From Coniochaeta sp. PMI_546 (lineage: Eukaryota; Ascomycota; Sordariomycetes; Coniochaetales; Coniochaetaceae), in contig MU271147.1 in the NCBI GenBank assembly GCA_021432605.1, positions 1-64,000 of the forward strand: a DNA stretch of 64,000 nt, in the 5' to 3' direction. This document shows, in pieces, positions 21,858-31,878 of this stretch (the stretch's first letter is position 1; each line of letters opens with the position of its first letter). Below the pieces are notes generated by a model, which saw only the letters and a program-made list of their open reading frames with translations, was not told where the DNA came from and ran no database searches. Made by a program: the position numbers and the translations under genes.

Positions 21858-23211
21858 GTTTGCGTGTTGATTCTGGGTCGACGGTTTCTGGAGATCGTAG
21901 GTTGTGTTGTAGTTGATACAGGTATGATCGAAGGGATCAGATCTGCTTTTGTTTGGAGCGAGCTGTCAGCGCTATTGCAGGAGGACAATGCAGGAGGAGA
22001 AGAGGGAAATGCTTGACTTTGAGCCAAGGCACGAAATATACTGGAAGTGCTTACTACTGAGGTACTCAGGTTATTTTGCGTACCAACAGAATTGTTCAAT
22101 CGCACTTGACTGTATTTTCAGCTCTTGTTTGTCGTTCTGGTTGTGATTTGCTGTTTAGACCGGAGAGAAGCTCGTGATTGTGCTGGTTTTCAAATACGGA
22201 TAGCTCGCGTGCACCTACGTCATCGTGACCATTCTGAGCTTGAGGAAACCTCTCCGCCTGCTGTGGTCCATTGAGCCCCACACTCCTAGCTCTGGACCTA
22301 TTGCCCCTCACCTCACCATCGCTCGGCTTTAACCCCATGACAGATCTTCATTTTGGCAGCACGAAGCACACCAGGCCCGGCGCAAGGATCCAAACCATGC
22401 TTCAAGACCAGAAAGCATCTACACTATTCCCTATAGCTTTGGCTATGCCTTACGTGTAGTTGCTCCTTGTCGGCTGTCGATGGGACGCTGACAGTCTTAC
22501 ATCGACCGGCCACTTGTCGACTAGGATGCATGATGTATCCACACATGGGGTCAATGCCTACAACAACCCATCATCTTCCGCGACCTTCGAAGGATATCCA
22601 GTCGCGTCTTCAGGCATGTCACTCCTGAAAGGGACTACCCCACTTTGCTTACGTACCCTAGACTCTAGTATGATACTTTCCGTCTGCAACACCATGGGCC
22701 AACACCAATATTCGTAGTCCTCAGACGGTCAGCTTCTACTGTGAGGTGTATGCATGTTGTCGGGAATTCAATTCCGTGAGGAACAGGCCAGAGTTAGGCA
22801 TTCACTTTGCAGGGCTAATATGGGACTGCGGGTATAAGTGGGCCCCCCAACTCAGGACACCTCGAGCCACCTGAGATCTGAGATTACTGCGTCTAATTTA
22901 TTAATCCATATTATACCATCTACTCTCCTCTCAGATATTCCCTGCCTTTCCATTCCCACAAATCATCATCTGGAAGGCTTGACAATGGAAGTACGGGCGC
23001 GGTTTTCCGAAACGGTGCGGTCAGCATGAGCATGGACCGGGCGAGGTGATACAGTTAATATATCACGTCCGGCACCAGCAACGGAGGCAGAAAGCCCGGG
23101 CTACGACCGCTGAAGTGAACTGGAACACATAAATATCTCAAAACCTACCATGCTGAGGTTCCCCGGTGCAGAACTGTTCTGACAGCTACCTGCCTTGATA
23201 CATCTGCGACA
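21858..23211. other. Intergenic region between the Rtc3-like gene and Cip1
   Basis: No gene is recognised. The left end is the Rtc3 promoter. The right 400 bases, up to the Cip1 start, contain a GGCTAA box and a TATA-like ATAAATAT at about 23130. Confidence 0.5.
22813..22818 (+). promoter_or_regulatory. GGCTAA box upstream of Cip1 (Xyr1/XlnR-type candidate site)
   Basis: A single GGCTAA lies about 400 bases before the Cip1 start. GGCTAA is the core site recognised by the xylanase/cellulase activators XlnR and Xyr1. One six-base match alone is weak evidence, but the neighbouring gene family is one that this activator controls in Trichoderma. Confidence 0.3.
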
Positions 23212-24003
23212 ATGTTTGGCCATACGGTTCTTCTAGCCTTTGTGCTCCTACCACTCTCCCTCGGTCAAGTTTCGGAAGGTTTCGAAAGCGGCTGGGATCA
23301 AGCCGCATGGCCAACATATGCTGCTGACTGCAATCAAGGCGGGAAGGTTGCCCTTGACAGCTCCACTGCACATAGCGGCAAAAATTCAATCAGGGTGGAT
23401 GGTGCGGGTGGCTACTGCGGCCACATTTTCTTTGGCACGACGAAGATACCGAGTGGCGATGTTTATGTTAGAGCTTGGATGTGAGTCTACAAGTTTGCAG
23501 ATCTGTGGCGCATGTGTCGTCTTGTTGTCACAGTTATACTGATATTAAACTCTTATAGTAAAGCGTCAAAGGCCCTGACCGATTCGCATGTGTCTTTTAT
23601 CACCATGCCTGACTCGGCCCAAGGCTCCAAGAAACATCTTCGTATCGGTGGCCAAAGCAAGATCCTGATGTACAACCGAGAGTCAGACGACGCAACCCTA
23701 CCCGACCTGTCACCTCAGGGCATTGCCACGTCCACGGCCCTTCCCACCGGTAGCTGGCAATGCTTCGAATACCACTTGGGCACTGACGGCACAGTTGAGA
23801 CTTGGCTAAATGGCAATGCTATTGCTGGGCTGACCAGTAAGGCCGGTGTGGCCAACGCCAACGCTGCCCAGTGGCAGAGGAGCAGCATCAAACCCAAGAT
23901 CACAGCGGTATACTTCGGCTGGGAGTCCTACGGAGGGGACACCAATACCTTCTGGTACGACGATATTTCCGTCAGCTCAAGTCGTGTCGGATGCACTGCT
24001 TGA
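23212..24003 (+). CDS. cip1: Cip1-like secreted protein
   Basis: Two exons, 23212-23480 and 23559-24003, are joined by a 78-base GTGAGT...TAG intron, giving 237 residues. A signal peptide (HTVLLAFVLLPLSLGQ) is followed by a complete Cip1 core: GFESGWDQAAWPTYAADCNQ, GYCGHIFFGTTKIPSGDVYV, KHLRIGGQSKILMYNRESDD, WQCFEYHLGTDGTVETWLNG and WYDDISVSSSRVGC. In Trichoderma reesei, Cip1 is co-expressed with cellulases; its beta-jelly-roll fold resembles glucuronan lyases, and its exact activity is unsettled. Unlike T. reesei Cip1 this protein ends with the core and has no linker or CBM1. It lies on the same chromosome arm as the GH7 endoglucanase 2 kb away and is probably expressed with it. Confidence 0.92.
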
Positions 24004-25965
24004 CATGTGGACCAAGTAGACTTGAACCTTCACGGACCTTTTTGTATTAGCATGAAAGCATGAATACAGCAGAAGACATAGAATGAAAGCATGGACCTCT
24101 TCCAAGGAATTACGGCAAGAGAAATGTTGCTTCACTGTTTTCTATTTTCTTATGCTTTTTTTTTCTAATGCGTTCGTTCCTCCAAGTTCATCAACATTTG
24201 ATCCTCAGTCGAGGAGGTAATTCTGTAGCCCGGTAGATTGGCTATATTATCCAGATCAATTTCCCGGAGGCTGATGAAGCGTGTGCCAATTCTGGCATGA
24301 ACTTGATAACATCTGTACAAGATGTCACATGACATGGCCGAGATCAGACCAGGTCGACTGACAAGATCAGACATTTTATAGTCACTCCATGCTATAGTGG
24401 GAGGTCAGTTATGATGTTGCGAAGGCCACTGCGTGCAGGTCGATACACGATTGAACCCAAGTGAGTACCCATAGCGAGGATAGCTTAGTGTACGTCATTT
24501 TAAGTATGATGAGGGCCTTCACGCCCGCATATAGCCTTACTTTGCTGGAGCCATTTCTCCTCCAGGACCAAATTTGCAAACCAGCTCCCAAGCATCCTAC
24601 ATCCCATCAACTCAATTGCAGTCTCTGACCGCTATCCAGACTGCCGTTCCAGCCCAGCTTCCTGGCTACTGTCAATTTCGAGATTTGGACCGGGCAACGT
24701 GCCCACATATTATCCTCCGCCGGAGATCATGGTTGAAGTACTGTTCCTGGCCGCGGCATCGCAATTACAGCGGAGATCAACTGTGCGAAATGCACGATAA
24801 TGACTTCCTTACTACCAAGAGTGGCGACTTAAAAATAGAAAAGCTTAGCACTTGGGAGTGCAGTGCCGAATCCTTAACGTTTCATGTGGAACGGTGACCA
24901 CTGGACTCATGCTGTTGGTGTGAAGAACAAGATCATAAGATTGAGACCTGTTCCCATCCTTACTTCGGGGGAAAGATTCTTGTTCCTTCGGTTCCGCCAG
25001 TTTACTGCGTACAGTTATGTGAAACCGCGTTACGCTGTACTGCCATTGATTTTTGCACTGTCATGCAGACCATACCGAAGATTCATCTAGGTGCAGTAGC
25101 GGGAAGACGACGGTGTATAATCGGCGGTACGTGTCGTGATGCCTTTCTTCGTGCGTCTAGTTTGATAGGACAAAAGTCAACATCCTCTTACGTTGAATCG
25201 AACGTTGCTGACGAGAAAGCTACATGTATTGCCGTACTCTACCGCCATGAGTATCACGAAGCTGCATCCAATGTCGCCGTTGAATCTGTCAACTGGGTCA
25301 ATCTCCAACTCGTAGATGACTATGCCTAGGTCTTGGAGCGCTTGTATCAAGTCAAGCGATGGAAGGGGTATGGTCGATCCCGCACCAGGACCCTCATAGC
25401 GATGTCCACGATGATAAGACGAGCAAATAAGGAAGACGAAGTCAAGCGTCCTGGTTAGCTTAAGTGTGTTCTTATTCCCAACGTTATCGCCACTTGCCTG
25501 CAGTGACAAAGCGGAGCGTTGATAGAGGTCAATATGTTGAGGTGGGGCCTCACTTCTGGCTGCAAGCCAACCTTTTACCTACACCTACCATCAAGACCAT
25601 TTGCCCAACACAATACCTATCGAGGCCAACGTCCACGAATCGAATCTATTTTGCGGCTGACTGCTACCGGCTGTGCTATCTCAATTTGCTGGAGCCAAAA
25701 CAGAATTCTCGCCTGAATAGAGTCCTCTACGCCGCGACAGCAGCAGGAAGAAAAAGATAGGAAAGGCCGTGTGACGAGCAAGAGACACATCCACAGAATC
25801 CAAGGTTATGTGGCCTGTGAAACCAGGGCCAGTTTTTATACAGGCAACCCCGATATGTAATTTTATGATACTCTGTCTGATCGAATGAGAGATACAAGAT
25901 ACACTGGACCCTCCATGTGAAGATATGTCGACTACCCTTCCACAGAGCAATACTGTGAAGTCAGC
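24004..25965. other. Intergenic region between Cip1 and the GH7 endoglucanase (converging)
   Basis: This two-kilobase stretch contains the 3' ends of both flanking genes. A T-rich tract lies at about 24150-24170. Only short frames are present and no domain was recognised. Confidence 0.5.
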
Positions 25966-27396
25966 TCACAGGCATTGAGAATACCAAGGATTCTGCGTCT
26001 GGCAAGTATACGGAGATGCGCACACGGTTGGACCGGTCCAACCCTGCCCGCCACATTGCCCCCAGTGTGTCTGTGTTGGAGCGGATGAAATAGTTGTGGT
26101 TGTCTTTGAAGTCGAGGTCGTAGTAAACTTGCTGGTTGTGCTAGAACTCGTCTTTGTCGAGCTGGTGCGGGAGGAGCTTGAACTGCTGCCACCGCCACCT
26201 GACGAAGTCTTGACGGTAGAACCAATATCGCCCCAGCGGATGTTTGAGAAGACAACGTGGGTGTCTGGATGCTGGGCGATGATGTTTGAGGGGTTGCCCT
26301 CCGTGCTTGTACATGGACCATTAGGCGAGCTATCTAACCAATTTAGGCTGCTGCCATTGTCGTTCCAGATACTAAAGACAAGCACCATGCCACGGCCTAG
26401 GGCCTGGCCCATACCCGCCAAACCGCCGAACTGCGAAGCCGAACTACATGCCGATGCTTGGATCGTGTCACCAGATGAGGATGCACTGGGTATCCTCTGT
26501 CCGTTCTGGACATAGTAACGGGTGATTTGACTTAAGGACCCGGTTGTGGTTCCATCGCTGGTGATAAACTGGGTGACCACGGTGAAAGGCTTCGATGTAT
26601 CGAGGGTGAGACCGGGTCCATAGTAGCTCTTGTAGCCCAAAGCATAAGGGTTATAACCACAGCCGTTTTTGTCGCAGTTCCCATTAGCACAAGGGTGAGG
26701 CGTGAAGGCGCTGGCGTAAGCGTTGGCCTCTAGAATGTCCATCTCGTTGCAGCAGTAGCCTTGGTGGTTGGTATTGAGCGTTCCATTCATCCACGTCTGC
26801 ACAGGGCATTGAGCATCGCAGTATCCGGAGCCATAATTGGCGCCGCCGGTGTTGTACGGGTTCCTCCCTCCGGAAGCATCCATCTCGGATAGATATAGCG
26901 CGCCGTTCTCTCCACATGGCAGCGTTGAGAGATCCACGTCAAAGCTCAGCTCTTGACCGAGCAATTTTATCAGCACATAGTCCCCGTCGGGACCAAGCAG
27001 GTAGACGCGTGGAGATGCGTTACTTGTGGTGCCATTCTTCGTGACATATTGTTTCATTGTCATGGCGTCGCCGGAGACGGATATACCGCTGCTGGCATAG
27101 GTGGCTCCTTCAATAACACAGTTTTGGGCACATGTTGCCTCATTAGGACATAGTGTTGGATCGACACCGCTTGACGTGGTGCAAGAGGTGCTGCCGGTCG
27201 CCGTATGGATCCAGCGATAGTTCCAGTCGAGGACAACCGATGTATTCTGTTGGACGCAACCACCGCTTGTCGTGCACTTCCAGGTCGGCAACTGAGGGTG
27301 GACTTCGGGTGTAGACGAGCCGGGTTGTTGCGCATTGGTCACATGGACTGCAGCCAACACGGCCACGGCCAAGGGATAAAACATGCTGCGTGCCAT
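25966..27396 (-). CDS. GH7 endo-beta-1,4-glucanase (EG1/Cel7B type) with C-terminal CBM1
   Basis: An intronless frame encodes 476 residues. A signal peptide ([16 protein letters not shown]) is followed by a mature start QQPGSS, as in other Cel7 enzymes. The GH7 catalytic domain has the triad in [10 protein letters not shown]: Glu218, Asp220 and Glu223. EG1-like rather than cellobiohydrolase features are [25 protein letters not shown] and RWGDIGST. After residue 400 comes a Ser/Thr-rich O-glycosylated linker, then a cellulose-binding CBM1 ([12 protein letters not shown]... to WYSQCL, residues 444-476). The enzyme cuts internal beta-1,4 bonds of amorphous cellulose outside the cell (EC 3.2.1.4). 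Regulation by carbon source is usual for the family; no clear activator box was found close to its start. It stands with Cip1, GH62 and a beta-helix protein. Confidence 0.94.
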   Translation of the reverse strand: MARSMFYPLAVAVLAAVHVTNAQQPGSSTPEVHPQLPTWKCTTSGGCVQQNTSVVLDWNYRWIHTATGSTSCTTSSGVDPTLCPNEATCAQNCVIEGATYASSGISVSGDAMTMKQYVTKNGTTSNASPRVYLLGPDGDYVLIKLLGQELSFDVDLSTLPCGENGALYLSEMDASGGRNPYNTGGANYGSGYCDAQCPVQTWMNGTLNTNHQGYCCNEMDILEANAYASAFTPHPCANGNCDKNGCGYNPYALGYKSYYGPGLTLDTSKPFTVVTQFITSDGTTTGSLSQITRYYVQNGQRIPSASSSGDTIQASACSSASQFGGLAGMGQALGRGMVLVFSIWNDNGSSLNWLDSSPNGPCTSTEGNPSNIIAQHPDTHVVFSNIRWGDIGSTVKTSSGGGGSSSSSSRTSSTKTSSSTTSKFTTTSTSKTTTTISSAPTQTHWGQCGGQGWTGPTVCASPYTCQTQNPWYSQCL

Positions 27397-29016
27397 GGTT
27401 TGTGTCGGTGGTGTCTAATAACAGATCAAAAAGAAGCAGTTGTTTGGGGACCGTCAATCAGAACGGGGCTCGCCGGTTCTATTTGTAGGCAGCTGATGGC
27501 CTCCATATTCTATGGTGGCGAAGCATAAAACCGACAAAGGTAAACAGACGTAGAATGACTGGACGAAGAATCACCGCCATCGCTCGACGACTCAACCAAT
27601 GCGGAGCTGAGATCCGCCAAAGTGCCGTGTCGTTCATCGGGCCGGCCCCCGTCACCATCCGTCAGAGCTGCGATAGCTAAGCCGGATTCGGATCTCGGAG
27701 GAAGCCCTTGGCAGGAGGTTCCGTCTGGACCGAACGCACCATTGCACGCACACACAGTCGTATCCTGCCCAAAAAAAAAACAACCAGATACTCGGTTCTT
27801 TTCAATTTGACCGAAGGGTAGCAACCGCCCTCCTGTCCCGGGAACCAGGGAGTGCCTAAGGTAATCGGTCAAAAAAACAAGACCTTGTGCTGTCGGTGAG
27901 TTGCTTGGTCGAGACAAATGACGTGGAGAATATGGCACAGCTCTTCCGCAACAAACCTTCGCGTAGTACGGCTGGAGTTGAGGAAAGATCATGAAGGACA
28001 GTCGAGTTGATGGAAAGGCATCTGAACATTATGCGAGGTCTAGAATCTGCCTGGCCTTCCTTCCCTACCTTACCTTAGACTTCCGAACGACGACGCTGAG
28101 GCGACCCACTCTGGACATGAGCGGCGATAAAGCCATTCGACGCCTCCCCGCATAGCGCTGACAGTGGACGAGCAAATATCGCTCATTGTCAACATAGCCG
28201 TGTTTGCTGGCCAGGGGCCGACATGACAACAATCAGAGTCGATTGCACATGGTAGATGGGTCGACGTCGGATCAAGAATCGCTGTTTCAGCCCACTAGCA
28301 GTCCAAAAGAGGAGATGGACCCCCTTGGCATACTGCCAAGCTTCTACGTCTAGACGTCTACCCCTGCGCAACCATGAACACTAAACTCAAAGTTCCGACG
28401 CTACCAGAATGGGCATGGATTCGTTCAGCCGCACTCCTGTCCATTTGTCAACGCCCTCCATATGGACGATCCGATTCCCACTTCCTGGATGAAAAGTCTT
28501 CTGGCCATACGCAATTGGACTCCAAGTGTGTATTAACGACCAGGTCAAGCCAAGCATCTGGCAGCATATAATGCGTGGCAAAGGGAGATGCCCTGCGGCT
28601 GAGACCAGCATAGTTCCTTCGATACTCCGACGGCATGCAGCTGTGGCGGCCGGTCCCGTGATTGCCATCTTTGTGCAGTGTATCGAGATAATAGACCAGC
28701 CATCGCTGTGTCGCTGTTCAAGGCTCTACCAAGTTCCGACTGTCTGTAGACGCTTGCCAAAACGCTAGATGGACTTGGCAAGAGGTTGTTACGCAGACCA
28801 AATGTTTGTGGCTTTTACCCCATTGAATCGCCGACGCCCTGTCCCTGCAAATGGCGGGCGTGTCAATCATGATGTAGCGGCAGCTCCAGGTGTCGACAGC
28901 TCGCGTCTCATTTATAGCAAGGAGGAGAAGTCGATCATGGAGGACAGCGTGAAACCCAACTCTCGTCCCAGCGAACCTGTCCTCCTCAACTTCAAACGTT
29001 GGTACCAATAACCGCC
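27397..29016. other. Divergent promoter region between GH7 and the beta-helix protein
   Basis: This 1.6-kb region lies between two divergent secreted-protein genes. A possible TATA element for the GH7 gene lies at about 27478-27488 (CTATTTGTAG on the plus strand). A poly-A run of eleven lies near 27771. No gene was recognised. Confidence 0.45.
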
Positions 29017-30081
29017 ATGGCTCGACCAACAATCGGTATAGCTCGCGCTATTCTTCTCTATTCCACCCTGCTCCTTGGCTTTGCTTCTTGCCACGACACC
29101 ACTCGTAAGGTCAAGGCAGGTCAGAGCATCCAAGCCGTCATCAACGATGCTCAACCAGGCGATCACATCGTCGTTGAAGCCGGTACTTATACCGAGCAAC
29201 TGACGATCACCAAGAACAACATTCAGCTGTCTGCCAAGCAAGGCGTATTCATCGTGCCCCCAAGCAACCCTATAGTCAACAGCTGTTCCGGTCTCGCCGG
29301 GCCTGGCACAGAGGCGGGTATTTGCATCAGCGGTGCCAATATCGTCTTTGGAGACCTCGAGATGCCCGGACACCGTAAAGTCACTTCTGTCGGCACGTAT
29401 GTTGAGAACGTGAAAGTGGAGGGGTTCACCGTTATTGGTTTTGGTCTCAACATCGCCATCCTCGGCGCCAAGGACGCCGATGTTAGGAAGAATACCGTTT
29501 CCGAAGGAGGATGGTACGGCATCCTCACTGTCGGTTCCATTAGCTCCCTCGTTACACGTAACACGGTCAACACATCGAGCGTCTTTTTCATCGGTATATG
29601 CATGGACGACAAATCCGACGTTCACGTCACCCAGAACGTCATTTCCGACTACTTCATCGGCCTCTGTGTCCAGACCAACGGTGCAGATGTTGGCCACAAT
29701 AAGGTCAGCGACTGCTGCTTCGGTGCCTTCGTCGACCCCCTCGTCAACGGAGCGAAGGTTACGCACAACCACATCGGCCCAGTCAACCCTCTATGCCAGG
29801 CGCAGTTTGGCAACTTCAGCGGCGGAATCCTCATCGATGGCGCCATCAATGCTGAGGTGAGGCACAATCGCATCTCGGGCTACACCGGCTTTGGAAACCC
29901 AAACGCGATTTCTTATGGTATCGGTATTGCCGACGAGCCGGGTGCCGTCGCGACGGGGAACCAGGTGACCCATAATACTCTATACGACAACGACCTGGAT
30001 ATCTTGTACTATACATCGGGCACAGGAAACGAGGTTGCCCATAACAACTGCACCACCCCTTCGAATCTGTGTACCAAGTAA
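29017..30081 (+). CDS. Secreted right-handed parallel beta-helix protein (NosD/pectate-lyase-like fold)
   Basis: A single frame of 354 residues starts from the ATG at 29017. A signal peptide (GIARAILLYSTLLLGFASC) is followed by KVKAGQSIQAVINDAQPGDHI, the standard entry of beta-helix proteins, and EAGTYTEQLTI. The rest is a ladder of parallel beta-helix coils of 20-25 residues, seen as repeated N-x-V/I and H-N-x-I turns (VRKNTVSEGG, VTRNTVNTSS, VTQNVISDYF, VGHNKVSDCC, VTHNHIGP, VRHNRISGYT, VTHNTLYDND). Cysteines near residues 86, 206 and 226 could form disulphides. The fold is shared by polysaccharide lyases, GH28-like hydrolases and NosD proteins. No specific catalytic set was recognised, so the activity is unknown. 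It lies divergently beside the GH7 endoglucanase, which suggests a role on plant polysaccharides. Confidence 0.82.
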   Translation: MARPTIGIARAILLYSTLLLGFASCHDTTRKVKAGQSIQAVINDAQPGDHIVVEAGTYTEQLTITKNNIQLSAKQGVFIVPPSNPIVNSCSGLAGPGTEAGICISGANIVFGDLEMPGHRKVTSVGTYVENVKVEGFTVIGFGLNIAILGAKDADVRKNTVSEGGWYGILTVGSISSLVTRNTVNTSSVFFIGICMDDKSDVHVTQNVISDYFIGLCVQTNGADVGHNKVSDCCFGAFVDPLVNGAKVTHNHIGPVNPLCQAQFGNFSGGILIDGAINAEVRHNRISGYTGFGNPNAISYGIGIADEPGAVATGNQVTHNTLYDNDLDILYYTSGTGNEVAHNNCTTPSNLCTK

Positions 30082-31878
30082 AGAATGTATCCTCATGGAC
30101 CAGAGAGCGCTCTAGCACTTCCTACCCTTGCTGGCAGTCATTAGGACATCTGCTTCAGTTTTGTCAGCGCCCGAAGACAGTGTCCGTGAAAGTCACGGGA
30201 TCTTTTTTTGTCATTCGTATTGAAGCTTTAGAAATCATAGGCAATGAACTCCAAAAAGTGCTCTTTCTTTCCAACATTTGTCGTGGTCCTAGCTACGACA
30301 TTTCGAGAATGCCTGTTGACGTATCACCTGACCATATTGGAGTGAAAGCTTAGAAAAAGTAGCTGCTCTACGTCGAGAGGATCATAGCGTACCAAAGCTC
30401 CGTACTCACCCTTGACGCTGGAGTCGCCGTAGTAAGGTATCTTGTTTCAACCTCACAAAGCCTCCCTGTTCGAGCTATATAGCAGAGCCACGATCTTATC
30501 CATAGCCGACAAGCACAACTTCCACCCGCCACCAAAGCTGTATATGCATCACCGTACGGCCCGGCAGACCGGGGCGACTGCTTGGTCTCCTGCCGGAATC
30601 TGCTCGTCTTCGCTTTGAGCCGAATGTACCCAGTGAACCAATGGGCCGATAATGAAAGACTACCGGCTTCGCCGTATTCGAAGCAAGTTTCGGGCGTGAG
30701 AATTCCTCGGCCGGGTTAGCGGCGAACAGCAAGACATAGATTGGTCTTCCAACCAGCCTGCGACACACGCTGGTCAACCTCAAGCCGATTGAACGACTGC
30801 CTCCAGCGGCAATATACTTATATAGACAACTGTGGTGCCGGAGGGGTTGTTGCCATCCCTGACGAGGCTACCAAGAAGGATCGCCGTGGCAAGGCGCCCT
30901 GCCCTGGCAGTGGATTATATAGTAGTGGTCAAGCGCAGTCAGTACAGACCATAGAGCTTTGCCGTTAAGCATGCTTCCACAGAATGCTACGACAGCATAG
31001 CAAATGATGACTGACATGGGCGCTTTGGTCTGTCCATGTAATCGACATGGCAACGCAGTTAGTAACATCTGGCGAGCTACTACAGGTGCAGTTGCTGTCA
31101 AATCAAAGTCAGCGCTAGGTTTGGGAACGAATGTGCTTGTGACTTCCATGAGTGTCTCCTTCTGTGGAAGGATTGAGGGTGCACGACTAACTTTCCCCAT
31201 CGGCGTGGTCCCGGCAGCAAGACGGAGCCTGTGGGCACGGTGGACATGTACAGTGTGCCATGATTGAGCGATGTAGGGTAATGTTGCCTAGCCTCGTGAC
31301 TAGCTGCCGATCCAAGTTGTTGTGCGGGCGTATATGGTCCAGCAGGGGCAACGATGAAGATACACGCAACAGCCACAGTGGTTATGTTGCAGCTCGAACC
31401 TCCATACGCAAAGGTGAGACGCAATCATTCTTCACTGCTTATTGTCATCGGGTTGTGCGTCTTTAACGTGGGTATGCCGTCTATCAGGCATAACCGAGAT
31501 GGGCTCAAGGCGACTGATTGGAGCGACCCCTGCGTTTTCATCCTATGCTATCACAAAGAGAGGTCCTCAGCACATTCACGCCTGAGGCATGTCACTGTCA
31601 GCGAGGGTTCGCAATGGTGTTTGGGCCACGTACAGGCACTGCCAATGGGCCCAGCCTTGCATTGAAGAATCAGATTCGTCAAGTTACAAATCGTCACACA
31701 TACGCCTCAAAATGATTCAGCGGGTATTTGAGCCGTCCCATCAACGCCTCCGCACAACTGGACAGTCGCTCATAATCGTTATACGTCGTCGCGCATGCTT
31801 CAGCCGGCTACGCTAAAGAAAGCTACGCCATGACGGCCACCATTAAATATATATATCAAACTTCATTAGCGGACGATT
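30082..31878. other. Intergenic region, no gene recognised
   Basis: Several short overlapping frames occur, for example near 31098-31424 on the minus strand with a hydrophobic start. None has a domain, consistent splice sites or a sensible composition. It holds the 3' regions of the beta-helix gene and of the regulator at 31879. Confidence 0.45.

Noticed and set aside
28912-29772. 286-codon minus-strand frame opposite the beta-helix gene
   Set aside because: It mirrors the regular repeats and codon use of the true gene on the plus strand, which has a signal peptide and a recognisable fold.
30868-31424. Overlapping minus-strand frames with a hydrophobic N-terminus, a possible secreted protein
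   Set aside because: The hydrophobic stretch is not followed by a protein-like sequence and no splice sites rescue it.
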